Source of the DNA: Pseudoalteromonas peptidolytica
GTDB taxonomy: Bacteria > Pseudomonadota > Gammaproteobacteria > Enterobacterales > Alteromonadaceae
Direction: 5' to 3'
NCBI RefSeq assembly: GCF_012641745.1
Contig: NZ_WEHZ01000044.1
Coordinates: 1-34,677 of the forward strand
Length of the DNA: 34,677 nucleotides
Numbering within the stretch: position 1 is the first letter of the stretch; the number at the start of each line of letters is the position of its first letter. A program made the translations under genes and the position numbers. Positions 15,762 through 24,814 of this stretch are shown piece after piece. The notes beneath the pieces are model-generated. The model was given only the letters and a program-made list of their open reading frames with translations, was not told where the DNA came from and searched no databases.

Positions 15762-15795
15762 AAAGAACTGGAAAGTCACCTTTCCAGTTCTTTTT
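15762..15795. terminator. Terminator hairpin downstream of the ThrE-like gene
   Basis: A perfect 14-base stem AAAGAACTGGAAAG / CTTTCCAGTTCTTT with a TCAC loop. It lies 6 bases past the stop of the ThrE-like gene (minus strand). The better T run is on the plus strand (TTCTTTTTA), but nothing ends there on that strand, so I assign it to the exporter gene or regard it as bidirectional. Confidence 0.75.
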
Positions 15796-15800
15796 ACACG

Positions 15801-17027
15801 TTATAAGCTCTTTTTAGGTGGCAGCACAACGTTTGAGAAGATAAGGCCAGCAATAAGAGACATAAATATTAAGAAGGTTTGTTGGCCAATATGATCCGCA
15901 TGGACAAAGCTTTGGCCTTCGATCAGTGAATTAAGTCCAATATAAGTTTTAGAACCAGGGACCAGTACAATCAAACCTTGCATTGCAACAATAGAAGCTG
16001 GAGCGTTGACAACGCGGTTAAAGATATTGCTAAAGACACCCACTGCAAATGCACCGACAAACGTACCAAGTGCGTAGTCAAAGTAAACCGCAGAGCTGAT
16101 GCTTGCTGCATAAGCAATAAAACCTGATGCTAGCGACCAACTCGCATGTCTTAATTTAGTTCTAAATATCACCACAAGACTGCTACAAAGCAAAAGCACA
16201 GCAAGCCACGCTGTCCATCTTGGTAATGGTAGGGGTTGGACAAAATCAACTTTCCCGAATAACGCAAACCCTAGCGTGATACCTAAAAAAGCACCAAAAT
16301 AGAGCTTAAACAGCAACATGATCGAGTCCATGACTCGAGCGGTTCCAGAGACCAAATGCCGAGCTGATAATTCAGCAAATCCAAGTGCGAGTGCTAACCC
16401 TGGAATAAACACGATAATCGCCGATAGCACAACCAAACGGATATTTATTTGTGGATCGATATACACAGAGACTGCGCAGGCAGCTACAGCCGAAACAATG
16501 GCAACCAAAGGCTCAAGCATATGGGTCACGCGCTTGGAGATACTCGCCCAAAGTACAAACAAAAACACCAACAAGGAAAGTAATGCTGACCACACGACGT
16601 CGTTCCAGCTGGTGCCCATTAGCATTGCGAACGCACCACCAGAAGTAGCAAAAGCAAGTCCAGTGAGGAGTTTATTATATGGGGGCTGGGCATGCAAAAT
16701 GGCTTCGAGGCATTGCTCGGCCTCTTGCAGTGATAACTCTCCGGATAGCACTCGAGTTACTACGCCATCAGTATCAGCAAGCGAGCCTAAGTCATGATCG
16801 CCTGGGTCAACCCGTGCCACATGAGTGTACTCTTCTTCATGACCTTCAGTCCAAATCACAAATGTGACGGATGTTGGGGACATAACAAAAGAAGACTTTA
16901 ACCCTAAGTGAGTGGCAACTTCCATTAAGTGTGCTTCGAGCCGATAGGCAGGGGTGCCGTATTTATGAAGCATTTTGCCTAACTTCACAATAAAGCGGCG
17001 TTTCTCTGTAAAGGTTGCGTTATTCAA
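15801..17027 (-). CDS. ThrE-family threonine/serine exporter
   Basis: 408 residues. The first third is a soluble ThrE domain starting FIVKLGKMLHKYGTPAYRLE and including SSFVMSPTSVTFVIW. About ten hydrophobic helices follow, combining the two halves (ThrE/DUF1212 and ThrE_2/DUF3815) that are split into two genes in many bacteria. In Corynebacterium ThrE exports threonine and serine by proton antiport; the same inner-membrane role is inferred here. The start is a TTG at 17027, needed because the next Met falls inside the conserved N-terminal motif; AAGG lies about 10 bases upstream. A terminator follows. Confidence 0.88.
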   Translation of the reverse strand: MNNATFTEKRRFIVKLGKMLHKYGTPAYRLEAHLMEVATHLGLKSSFVMSPTSVTFVIWTEGHEEEYTHVARVDPGDHDLGSLADTDGVVTRVLSGELSLQEAEQCLEAILHAQPPYNKLLTGLAFATSGGAFAMLMGTSWNDVVWSALLSLLVFLFVLWASISKRVTHMLEPLVAIVSAVAACAVSVYIDPQINIRLVVLSAIIVFIPGLALALGFAELSARHLVSGTARVMDSIMLLFKLYFGAFLGITLGFALFGKVDFVQPLPLPRWTAWLAVLLLCSSLVVIFRTKLRHASWSLASGFIAYAASISSAVYFDYALGTFVGAFAVGVFSNIFNRVVNAPASIVAMQGLIVLVPGSKTYIGLNSLIEGQSFVHADHIGQQTFLIFMSLIAGLIFSNVVLPPKKSL

Positions 17028-17181
17028 CGAAAGAGAACCTTAAATGTGTACTACCAGTCGGTTTCAAATACGATTGGTAAAAGTGTTAAAAAACAGGAGT
17101 ATGACAACAAAAGTAACGTTGTGCCAAGTATAAACTCGCCATTCTAGTATGGTACATCTATTTGCTTTTACTAGATTTATT

Positions 17182-17395
17182 TAATACCAATTATCTTTAA
17201 TACTTGCTTGATTTGAAGGAGTAAATCTGAAGCCAACTGCGTTAAAAATTTATTATTTAGAACATATAAATAGCAAAATTTTTGCCTTGCCTATATGGAT
17301 GTAGGTACCTTAGCGATAGCAGGACGCGGTAGCGGAGTTATCGAAAAGATTTACTCACCTCAAAATAGACTACAGTATTAAGATAATTGGTGTAA
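17182..17395 (+). repeat. Dispersed MITE-like repeat, copy B (full length)
   Basis: 214 bases bounded by TAATACCAATTATCTTTAAT and ATTAAGATAATTGGTGTAA, a near-perfect terminal inverted repeat of about 20 bases. Contains the same blocks as copies A and C, including the central part around GTAGGTACCTTAGCGATAGC. No open frame of note. It sits in the 523-base gap 17028-17550. The rest of the gap holds a GCAAATATTTGC palindrome near 17499 and an AAAGCGCTT motif near 17539, but no supportable gene. Confidence 0.9.
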
Positions 17396-17550
17396 GTCGA
17401 CATCAGTCACTTGTGCATATTTCCTAAATGTAAATATAGACGGCTGAGATTGCTGCGAATTCTATCCAGATTCTCAACAATGTCTATAGGTTTGGCCGCA
17501 AATATTTGCATTTTTTTAAAATGTAATTTGATAGTAATCAAAGCGCTTGT

Positions 17551-18579
17551 CTATACGCCGATTTCGCATATTTGCGAAGAATCCCTCAATTGAAGCGTTA
17601 CATCGACTATGGTTGTCGCCGCAGGAGTTGTGCCACTGAGCTGCTCTGAGAGGGTTTGACAAGTGCGTCTACATATCTCGTTAATATCTATTTTTACACT
17701 ACTCAAGGAGGGGGTCATAAACTGAGAATCAGCAAAATCATTGAAACCAATCACTTTTATATCTCTACCTGGTGAAAGTCCAATCTCCCGCATCGTATCT
17801 ACAACGCCATAGGCTATAAAATCACTAAAACACATAACTGCATCTATATTACGATGAGTTTCGATCAGTTGTTTGAATGCCTTTTTGCCGGCTCGACGGT
17901 TATTTTGGACGTCAATAACAGTCGCCTGATGCTTAACGTGGTGTGATGTTAATGCACTTTGAAAACCCGCCAGTTTAGCCTGGTACTCAAAGCAGTCTTG
18001 CTCACCAAGTGCAGCAATATGTCGAGCTCCAACTTCAATCAAGTGAGAAGTTGCAAGGTGAGCCCCCTTTTTGTTGTCGGGCAGAATCGAGGGTGCTTTG
18101 GCAAAAGCAATTTCTCGCATTATTGTGATGACTAAAAAACCGGAGTCATAAAGATTGTCTAGCCACTGTCGGGAAGTACCTTTGGCAGGGATCATAATGA
18201 AGGCAGAAACATTATATTCTTTAAATGCCTGTACCGCTTGCTGTTGACGTTCAATACACTCGTTCGTACTCACCAGCATGGGAACCATACCTAACGTATA
18301 TACCTGCTTTTCGAGTTCAACAGCTAGTTGTGCGCACAAAGGACAAGTTAAGTCATTCATCACCAAGGCAACTAAATTGGTACGCTTACTTCTAAGTGCA
18401 GCAGCCTCTCGGTTGTAGACATAGCCCAGCTTTTCAATTGCATGTAGCACTTTGGCTTTGCTTTTATCGCTCACTTTCTCACTTTTAGTAAGCACGAGAG
18501 AGACCGTAGACTTTGAAACTTGTGCTTCTTTGGCAACATCAAAGATGGTGACATTAGCGCGTTTTTTATCATTTTTCAT
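17551..18579 (-). CDS. LacI-family transcriptional regulator
   Basis: 342 residues. The N-terminal helix-turn-helix and hinge (VTIFDVAKEAQVSKSTVSLV, then EKLGYVYNREAAALRSK) are canonical. A periplasmic-binding-protein-like effector domain follows with LVALVMNDLTCPLCAQLA, AAHLIEVGARHIAALGE-type, AVMCFSDFIAYGVVDTMREIG and IKVIGFNDF segments. Such regulators usually repress sugar or nucleoside genes and respond to a small ligand; the ligand is not evident. Two cysteines in CPLC within the first lobe are unusual. The gene is divergent from the S9 peptidase at 18851, with an inverted repeat about 40 bases before its start that could be its operator. Confidence 0.93.
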   Translation of the reverse strand: MKNDKKRANVTIFDVAKEAQVSKSTVSLVLTKSEKVSDKSKAKVLHAIEKLGYVYNREAAALRSKRTNLVALVMNDLTCPLCAQLAVELEKQVYTLGMVPMLVSTNECIERQQQAVQAFKEYNVSAFIMIPAKGTSRQWLDNLYDSGFLVITIMREIAFAKAPSILPDNKKGAHLATSHLIEVGARHIAALGEQDCFEYQAKLAGFQSALTSHHVKHQATVIDVQNNRRAGKKAFKQLIETHRNIDAVMCFSDFIAYGVVDTMREIGLSPGRDIKVIGFNDFADSQFMTPSLSSVKIDINEICRRTCQTLSEQLSGTTPAATTIVDVTLQLRDSSQICEIGV

Positions 18580-18617
18580 GCTAATTAACCTGAACTTCGG
18601 ATCATGAATACTTTATC

Positions 18618-18638
18618 TAGCATCTAGATGTGATGCTA
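18618..18638. promoter_or_regulatory. Possible operator upstream of the LacI gene
   Basis: The inverted repeat TAGCATC-7 bases-GATGCTA, with CATCTAGATG nested inside, lies 39 bases upstream of the lacI-type start codon and in the divergent control region. It abuts a half repeat element. Position and symmetry suit an operator, but it lacks the central CG common in LacI operators. Confidence 0.3.
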
Positions 18639-18693
18639 ACGGCGCTGAGTTTACTCCTTCAAATTGAGCACGTATTAAGTCAAACTGGTATTA
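18634..18693 (-). repeat. Half copy of dispersed MITE-like repeat
   Basis: GCTAACGGCGCTGAGTTTAC, then TCCTTCAAATTGAGCACG and TATTAAGTCAAACTGGTATTA, match the right end of copy C. As at 1688-1752 only this terminal half is present. It lies between the LacI gene and the divergent S9 peptidase gene, inside their shared control region. Confidence 0.8.
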
Positions 18694-18850
18694 TCTGTAT
18701 CAAAATTTTCAGATCGACCAGACTCACCAACAGCGATTTTTCAGGGTTAATGGTACCGCAAGTTTTCTTTACATAACATCGCAAATCTGTGCACATTTTC
18801 CAAAAATCATTATATGATCGCACAATGAACGCCCAAGATAGGTGAATACA

Positions 18851-21334
18851 GTGAAATTATTAAAAAAAGTTGCATTTATCATAATGATAACTGCCGTATC
18901 ACAAACGGTATTTGCAAATGAACAAGGCTATATGAGGCCTTCTTCAGAACTTGCTAAGTTAGTTGATGCTCCTCTCATTCCAGCTTCAAAGTTGAGCGCT
19001 AACGGAAAATGGCTTGCGCTAATGCAGCGTAATCGAGTCCTTTCTCTTGAAGAGCTAGGTACACCGGAAAAAGCATTAGCAGGCATTAAATTTAATCCTG
19101 AGAGCTTTATGAGAACGTCCAGTCGACAATATAGCTCAATTGAATTTAAACATGTGGATACTGGGGCGCTGATCAAAGTACAGGGTCTACCTGAGGGTAA
19201 AATAAAGGCACCTAGCTGGAGTGCAGATAGCCGTTATCTGGCGTTTATTCTTGAGCAAGCGAACAGCTCTACGCTGTGGGCATTTGATATAGAAAAGCGC
19301 GCTCTGAAGCAATTAACGCAATCGACTTTAAATGGAATAGTGACCTCAACCCCTTATCAATGGCTGCCTGACAGCACTGCAATTGTTGCAAACATTGCGG
19401 TTAACCATGGCAAACAACCGAGCGAGCGTGATAGGTCGCAGTTGGCGCCAATCGTGCAGACAACATCTGGTAAAAAAGCATCGACCAGAACTTATCAAAA
19501 CTTATTAGCAAGCCCTTATGATATTCAGTTGTTTAAATTTTATGCTGAAGGCCAACTGATAAAAATTAATCTTAATTCAGGTGCCCAAAAAATTGGTAAC
19601 CCCACCTACTTGAAAGACTTTTCAATCTCTCCTGATTCAACCAATCTAACTGTAGGCATGATGGATGACCCATTTTCTTACCAAGTACCGTATAGCCGTT
19701 TCCCTGCGGTATGGCAGGTGTGGGGCATGAGAGGGTTCCCGCTATTTGAAGTGGCAAGGCAACCTGTTGCAGACGCCTTACCCGCGGGCTTTGACAGTGT
19801 GAGAGAAGGGCCTCGTAAAATCCAGTGGCGAGACGACAAAGGGGCAATGCTTATCTGGGCTGAGGCGCAAGATGGTGGTGATATGAGCAAAGATGTTGAA
19901 TATCATGACTATTTGTACACAATTAGTGCACCTTTCAAAAAAGAGCCTGAATTATTTGCAAAAGTTGAACGACGCTTTGCAAGTATTCAGTGGGCTGATA
20001 ATAATGTCGCTATTTTAAATGAGTGGCGCTTTTCAGATCGTAGTGTGCGCGCTTCGATATTCTCACCTCGCAACCCAGATATGAACCGCGTGGTGTTTTC
20101 AGAGCGAAGTTATAATGATGCCTATAAAGACCCTGGTAATTTTATATATGAAAACAGTGATTTAGGCTCTCGTGTACTGAAGCTAGTTGGTGGTCGTTAT
20201 TTATTTTTAACCGGCAATGGCGCATCTGATCAAGGCAATATCCCATTTCTAGATCGATTTGACGTAAAAACGAATACATCGACTCGGCTATGGCAATCTA
20301 GTGCACCTTATTATGAAAGGGTTCGGGCATTACTCGATGACGAAGGAATGCGGTTTGTTACTGTACGTGAGTCGCGTCAAGAGCAGCCTAACTTTTTTGT
20401 CCGTGATTTACAGTTTGATACGCTAGAACAGTTAACAAAGTTTCCACACCCATATCCTGCATTTAAAGGTGTCGTGAAAGAGCAAATCAAATATAAGCGC
20501 GATGATGGTGTTGAACTATCGGGTAATTTGTATTTGCCAACCAACTATGATCCCTCTAAAGGCAGAATACCGGTATTAATGTGGGCATACCCACTTGAAT
20601 ATAAAGATAAAGCTGTTGCTTCTCAGGTACGAGAGTCACCTTATCAATTTCCTTATATTGGTTATTGGGGACCCATGCCTTACCTTGCCAAAGGTATCGC
20701 TATTTTTGATGATCCAACTATGCCTATAGTGGGAACCGGAGACTCCGAGCCGAATGACACTTTCAGAAAGCAGCTGGTGGCAAGTGCTCAAGCTGCGGTG
20801 GATACGTTAGTTGAGAAAGGGATTGCTGACCCTGAGCGTATCGCGATTGCAGGTCATTCATACGGTGCATTTATGGTTGCGAATCTCTTAGCGCACAGTG
20901 ATTTATTTGTTACCGGTATCGCACGCAGTGGTGCGTATAACCGGACACTGACTCCATTTGGTTTCCAAGGTGAGCCTCGTAGTTTTTGGGAGGCACAAGA
21001 TGTGTATGCCAATATGTCACCTTTCTTCCACGCGGAAAAGATTAACGAGCCTATGTTAATGATCCATGGTGAGGAAGACCCAAATTCAGGCACTTTCCCA
21101 ATGCAGTCTAAGCGGATGTTTGCTGCAATGAATGGCTTGGGTGGTAATGCAAGGTTAGTCATGTTACCTGAGGAAGGTCATGGGTATAAAGCACGAGAGA
21201 GCATCTTACATGTTCTTTGGGAGCAAGAGCAGTGGCTCGATACCTATTTGTTTCCAGAAAAAGCGCAAGAAGAGATAGAAATGTTGCCTAATGAACCGAC
21301 TGCTATTGCAACACAGGCTATTGTTGAGCAGTAA
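18851..21334 (+). CDS. Secreted S9 family prolyl oligopeptidase-like peptidase
   Basis: 827 residues from a GTG at 18851, chosen over the GTG at 18842 because AGG lies 8 bases before it and a clean signal peptide follows (KLLKKVAFIIMITAVSQTVF ending near FANE). Propeller-type repeats fill the first 550 residues (SWSADSRYLAFILE, SISPDSTNLTVGM). The hydrolase domain carries Ser670 in GHSYGAF, Asp743 in GEEDPNSG and His777 in EEGHGYK. This set resembles the glutamyl/dipeptidyl peptidase branch of S9, acting on peptides in the periplasm or outside. Divergent from the LacI gene, which may regulate it. Followed by a perfect palindrome and repeat copy C. Confidence 0.93.
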   Translation: MKLLKKVAFIIMITAVSQTVFANEQGYMRPSSELAKLVDAPLIPASKLSANGKWLALMQRNRVLSLEELGTPEKALAGIKFNPESFMRTSSRQYSSIEFKHVDTGALIKVQGLPEGKIKAPSWSADSRYLAFILEQANSSTLWAFDIEKRALKQLTQSTLNGIVTSTPYQWLPDSTAIVANIAVNHGKQPSERDRSQLAPIVQTTSGKKASTRTYQNLLASPYDIQLFKFYAEGQLIKINLNSGAQKIGNPTYLKDFSISPDSTNLTVGMMDDPFSYQVPYSRFPAVWQVWGMRGFPLFEVARQPVADALPAGFDSVREGPRKIQWRDDKGAMLIWAEAQDGGDMSKDVEYHDYLYTISAPFKKEPELFAKVERRFASIQWADNNVAILNEWRFSDRSVRASIFSPRNPDMNRVVFSERSYNDAYKDPGNFIYENSDLGSRVLKLVGGRYLFLTGNGASDQGNIPFLDRFDVKTNTSTRLWQSSAPYYERVRALLDDEGMRFVTVRESRQEQPNFFVRDLQFDTLEQLTKFPHPYPAFKGVVKEQIKYKRDDGVELSGNLYLPTNYDPSKGRIPVLMWAYPLEYKDKAVASQVRESPYQFPYIGYWGPMPYLAKGIAIFDDPTMPIVGTGDSEPNDTFRKQLVASAQAAVDTLVEKGIADPERIAIAGHSYGAFMVANLLAHSDLFVTGIARSGAYNRTLTPFGFQGEPRSFWEAQDVYANMSPFFHAEKINEPMLMIHGEEDPNSGTFPMQSKRMFAAMNGLGGNARLVMLPEEGHGYKARESILHVLWEQEQWLDTYLFPEKAQEEIEMLPNEPTAIATQAIVEQ

Positions 21335-21340
21335 ACATAC

Positions 21341-21374
21341 TTTCATCTAAGCGCAGTACTGCGCTTAGATGAAA
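21341..21374. terminator. Perfect 34-base palindrome after the S9 peptidase gene
   Basis: TTTCATCTAAGCGCAG, a 2-base loop, then CTGCGCTTAGATGAAA: a 16-base perfect stem beginning 6 bases after the stop codon. No T run follows on the plus strand, so termination may be weak or the hairpin may stabilise the 3' end. The rest of the 21335-21654 gap is mostly repeat copy C. Confidence 0.55.
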
Positions 21375-21445
21375 ACTAAAAATTCGAGATAATTATTGTT
21401 TTGAGTGTATAGAAGGCTTCGCTATTGAAGCCTCTTTATGTGAGT

Positions 21446-21657
21446 TTATACCAATTTCCTTAATTAAGTGGTCTATTTTGAGGTGAGAAAACCTTGTCGA
21501 TAACACCGCTTCCGCATCCTGCTCACGCCGAGGTACCGACGTCCTGTAGGCAAGACAAAAATTTCCTATTTAGTTGTTCTAAATAGGAAATTTTTAACGC
21601 GGTTAGCGTCAGATTTACTCCTTCAAATTGAGCAAGTATTAAGTCTAATTGGTATTA
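21446..21657 (-). repeat. Dispersed MITE-like repeat, copy C (inverted)
   Basis: 212 bases, inverted relative to copies A and B. Ends are TTATACCAATTTCCTTAA and TTAAGTCTAATTGGTATTA. An internal 17-base perfect stem lies at 21557-21595 (AAAAATTTCCTATTTAG and its complement). The centre has the GGTACCGACGTCC equivalent of copy B. The last three bases overlap the stop codon of the EamA transporter gene. Confidence 0.9.
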
Positions 21658-22503
21658 CTCTTTGCTCGATACTGAGCTGCCAACAGATGCAGTGATAACC
21701 ATCAATATTGCCAGCCATTGCCATACAGTGAGTAACTCTCCCAAAATTAAAAAACCAGCCAATGCAGCAACCGCAGGCTCCACACTCATTAAGATGCTAA
21801 AACCTTGTGCTGGCATTTTTCGCAGTGCGACCATCTCTAAACTGTAGGGTAGGGCGCTTGAAAGCAGGCCGATGGCAATCCCTAACGGGATAATTGACCA
21901 ATCTAGTAAAGCCGTACCTTGGGAGATCACGCCAAATGGCACAATCGCGAGCGCGGCTATACTCATACCAATGGCAACTGTCGCCCCACCAGAACTCTCA
22001 CTGCCTGAGCGCTTACCATATAAAATGTACCCCGCCCAGCATGCGCCAGCAATTAACGCCAATACGACGCCTATTGGGTCAAGTCCATTTACATCACCCA
22101 GATCAGGCAATAGCAGTAAAATGCCCGCAATCGCAAAGGCTACCCACAAATAGTCACGTTTACGTTTAGAGGAAAATAACGCGACCGCGAGTGGTCCGGT
22201 GAACTCTAAAGCAACCCCAATACCTATCGGGATACGTTCAATAGCATAATAAAAAGTGATATTCATGCCGCCCAAACACAGACCATATACAATAAGCGGT
22301 CGCCAATTTGATGGTAAGTGTCGCCAAGGTTTGAATACTAAGCACAAAATTAACGCTGAAAAGCCAAGGCGATATGCGGTTGTTCCTTCAGGGCCTACGA
22401 ATGGGAACAGCTGCTTGGCAATAGAAGCACCTGATTGGATTGTTATCATAGCGCACAGTAGACATAAAATCGCGATGATAAAGTCACGGTTAATGAGTGG
22501 CAT
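21655..22503 (-). CDS. EamA/RhtA-type inner-membrane exporter
   Basis: About 282 residues with ten predicted membrane helices in two EamA halves. Typical segments are GPEGTTAYRLGFSALIL in the first half, ERIPIGIGVALEFTGPLAV after it, and RKMPAQGFSILMSVEPAVAA in the second, close to RhtA, the threonine/homoserine exporter. The substrate is inferred, not proven. The ATG at 22503 has AGGGGG at the right spacing; the open frame extends 26 codons further but without membrane or family features. The TAA stop is formed by the end of repeat copy C, so the C-terminus may have been set by the insertion. Confidence 0.88.
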   Translation of the reverse strand: MPLINRDFIIAILCLLCAMITIQSGASIAKQLFPFVGPEGTTAYRLGFSALILCLVFKPWRHLPSNWRPLIVYGLCLGGMNITFYYAIERIPIGIGVALEFTGPLAVALFSSKRKRDYLWVAFAIAGILLLLPDLGDVNGLDPIGVVLALIAGACWAGYILYGKRSGSESSGGATVAIGMSIAALAIVPFGVISQGTALLDWSIIPLGIAIGLLSSALPYSLEMVALRKMPAQGFSILMSVEPAVAALAGFLILGELLTVWQWLAILMVITASVGSSVSSKE

Positions 22504-22681
22504 TATGCCCCCTGTAGATAAAAAAGCAGGTAAAGAGTTTGCAGATGGCGTTAGTCTAATCTTCTGTAGTGAGCGGCTCAAATATTTTTGTATATTTTAT
22601 TCTTTTTATTTTTCAGACTCTCTAAACGTTACCTCTAGGCTGCTTTTAATTGAGGTTTATGTTTTATTTTTTACCTTTATT

Positions 22682-23470
22682 TTACTTGTGTTGCTGTAAA
22701 TATAATTGCCACTGGTCTTCGTGTTTCTGCATACTTTTATGTTTTTTCGATTCTTGATGTGATAGCGCATCAACTTCGCTGACAAATGGGCCTGCTCTAC
22801 AAATAGTACAGTGATTTGGCGCTAAGTAATGTGGCATTTGCAGTTTTGAGGTTATTGGGTGCGAGTGATTTATCGACCAGTAATAGCTGACGCCACTAGT
22901 ATCCTTTACATGTTTATCTCGATCTACATTACGGATAAGATACTCAGGGAATTGTGAAATATCAAAAGTAGACTGACCGAGGTAACACAAGTCTGTGTTT
23001 GTTATCAGGCTCTGCTCTATATTCCACTCAATATAGGGCTTGACGTCTTTAGAGGTGATTATCCCAAGGTTTACACCTGCTGGGTCTAACGCATACTTTG
23101 TTGCGTTGAGTAAAAACTTTCTTAGCAACTGGCGATTTAACGTGTTTACGCTTAGTGTTTGCTGCTGGAAGCTTTCATAAGAGGCAAATGCCGGGATCAA
23201 TGGAAACTGAAATATCACCGCATCAAAGCTTTGCTTAGAGAGCCTATGCCAGCAGCTCGCCTTGGTAACATCAAACTCGGTGATAATATCAATACCAATA
23301 TTTGCAAGTTTATCAAATGCGTTGTCTTGGTATTTATGTTTAAGTGCACTTTCGCTGTCATAAATACTGGCAGTGAGATGAATTGGCTTTAGGTACTTTG
23401 CTAAAGAGTAAGAAAAGCTTAAATCACCATCGCCAACAGTGAGAATACGCCAGTTTTTATCAAGGATCAT
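22682..23470 (-). CDS. DUF2431 Rossmann-like putative rRNA methyltransferase with C2H2 zinc finger
   Basis: 262 residues. The opening NWRILTVGDGDLSFSYSLAK is the glycine-rich AdoMet-site signature of DUF2431, the fold of yeast Bmt5, which methylates N3 of a uridine in 25S rRNA. Later segments (SFDAVIFQFPLI; LLRKFLLNATKYALDPAGVN) fit the Rossmann core. The C-terminus adds a zinc finger: Cys221, Cys224, His238 and His244 (C-x2-C-x13-H-x5-H), similar to matrin/U1-type RNA-binding fingers. Activity on RNA is inferred from family and finger. The family is best known in eukaryotes. Start is the ATG at 23470 with a weak ribosome-binding site. Confidence 0.82.
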   Translation of the reverse strand: MILDKNWRILTVGDGDLSFSYSLAKYLKPIHLTASIYDSESALKHKYQDNAFDKLANIGIDIITEFDVTKASCWHRLSKQSFDAVIFQFPLIPAFASYESFQQQTLSVNTLNRQLLRKFLLNATKYALDPAGVNLGIITSKDVKPYIEWNIEQSLITNTDLCYLGQSTFDISQFPEYLIRNVDRDKHVKDTSGVSYYWSINHSHPITSKLQMPHYLAPNHCTICRAGPFVSEVDALSHQESKKHKSMQKHEDQWQLYLQQHK

Positions 23471-23731
23471 GGAATTATCTAAATCAGCAAAACGGAGAGT
23501 TTACCAAATTAGGCTGGTATCTTGTAGCGGTTGGCTCCTGTCTGGGAGGATTAATACCAATTAATGAATATAATTCGTATAAATTAGATAAAATCGCCGC
23601 GGCAGCAAATGTTGCAATACCCGCAAAATAAACAAAGAAACATACAGCCTATAGGTCATTTACTATGGCGTCGTATAATTTCCCTTAGTGTTAAAGCGGG
23701 TATCCGATAAAACAGTGTATCGCTTTACTTA

Positions 23732-24814
23732 TCAATGCCCTAGCTGGTCAAGTAAGTCCATTACTTCGACACTTGCTCGTTCCATTTGATTAAGCTGCTT
23801 AACTGCGCCTTGAGGATCACCGGATTGGAATTTTCTAATTGCTTCCACGCCTGCACGGTGTACCTCTTTATGTGGCGCATCTAAACGTTTAAAGGCATTG
23901 TGAGCTCCAAATTTGTCAGCGCCTTCGCCGCTCCACCACTTTCCTAGTCGGCACATTGTATGGTCGGCAAAATCATTTACTCCCTTGTGACTATTACCGA
24001 TAATCACGTTGTAAACATCCCCCTTCCACACCACATGGTCAAGCTTCACTGTTTGGATAAATGTCTGTGTTGTAGACACTAAAATTGTGTCTTTCATTGA
24101 ATCACAGCATGCAACAATCCCTTCATATTCATCATTTAAATGTCCAATACTGTCGGACAGGGTAATATTGGAGGCTTGAATTTCCTCTACAGCATTCACG
24201 GTTGTGTGCGTCGTGTCGATGATTTTCTTCACGAGATCTGAAACTTCATTAGCTGATTCATTCGTGTTGGTGGCAAGTGCTCTTACTTCATCAGCTACAA
24301 CAGAAAACCCTCTGCCAGCTTCGCCAGCTCTCGCCGCCTCTATGGCGGCGTTAAGCGCCAGTAAGTTAGTTTGATCTGAAATCTTAGAAATCGTGGTTAC
24401 AAACGTATTTATACTATCAGCCATTTGCGACAAGCCAGAGATGTTGGCCGTCATTTTGTCCATATTTGTTCCAAGCTGATCCATGCCTACGAGTATTTTT
24501 CGTAATGCCGTTTCCGACTTAGAAAAGGCAGCGTTTACTTTCTCTATAGAATGGCTTTCTTCTTCGATCCCCATAAAGCTTGCGAGTACTGTTTCGCGGA
24601 TCCCCTGCACTTGACCAAGTCCAGTCAGCGCACATTGCAGTAATTGATTATCTGTGTTGTCATTCAGAGACACCTGAGCGCTGACCACCTCTGCTTTGAG
24701 TGATTCATTTTCGGCACTTAACTGTTCATTTTGTTGTTTCAGTTGGAGCAGTTCTTGTTGCGCTTTTTCGAGCGCTTGCTGGGTCTCGTTGTTTGTAAAT
24801 AGCTTTGCAAACAC
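23732..24814 (-). CDS. Cytoplasmic methyl-accepting chemotaxis protein with CZB domain
   Basis: 360 residues with no membrane segment. Residues about 8-50 are a coiled coil (TQQALEKAQQELLQLKQQNE). The signalling hairpin tip appears as ISKISDQTNLLALNAAIEAA, RAGEAGRGFSVVADEVRALA. The C-terminal CZB (chemoreceptor zinc-binding) domain has the His/Cys zinc ligands in LDHVVWKG, MCRLGKWW and APHKEVHRAG. Soluble CZB receptors such as Helicobacter TlpD sense zinc-linked oxidants (established for that family). The start is a GTG at 24814 with AGGGGA seven bases upstream. The same strand carries a diaguanylate cyclase gene upstream, with a 148-base gap. Confidence 0.92.
   Translation of the reverse strand: MFAKLFTNNETQQALEKAQQELLQLKQQNEQLSAENESLKAEVVSAQVSLNDNTDNQLLQCALTGLGQVQGIRETVLASFMGIEEESHSIEKVNAAFSKSETALRKILVGMDQLGTNMDKMTANISGLSQMADSINTFVTTISKISDQTNLLALNAAIEAARAGEAGRGFSVVADEVRALATNTNESANEVSDLVKKIIDTTHTTVNAVEEIQASNITLSDSIGHLNDEYEGIVACCDSMKDTILVSTTQTFIQTVKLDHVVWKGDVYNVIIGNSHKGVNDFADHTMCRLGKWWSGEGADKFGAHNAFKRLDAPHKEVHRAGVEAIRKFQSGDPQGAVKQLNQMERASVEVMDLLDQLGH

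Noticed and set aside
17536..17552. AAAGCGCTT motif resembling a LacI-type operator
   Set aside because: It lies at the 3' end of the LacI gene with no promoter or gene that it could control; probably chance.
17411..17593. 60-codon open frame on the plus strand
   Set aside because: It overlaps the end of the LacI gene, has no ribosome-binding site and its composition looks random.
23553..23590. AATACCAATTAATG as another copy of the repeat family
   Set aside because: Only about ten bases match the end of the family; none of the internal blocks follow.
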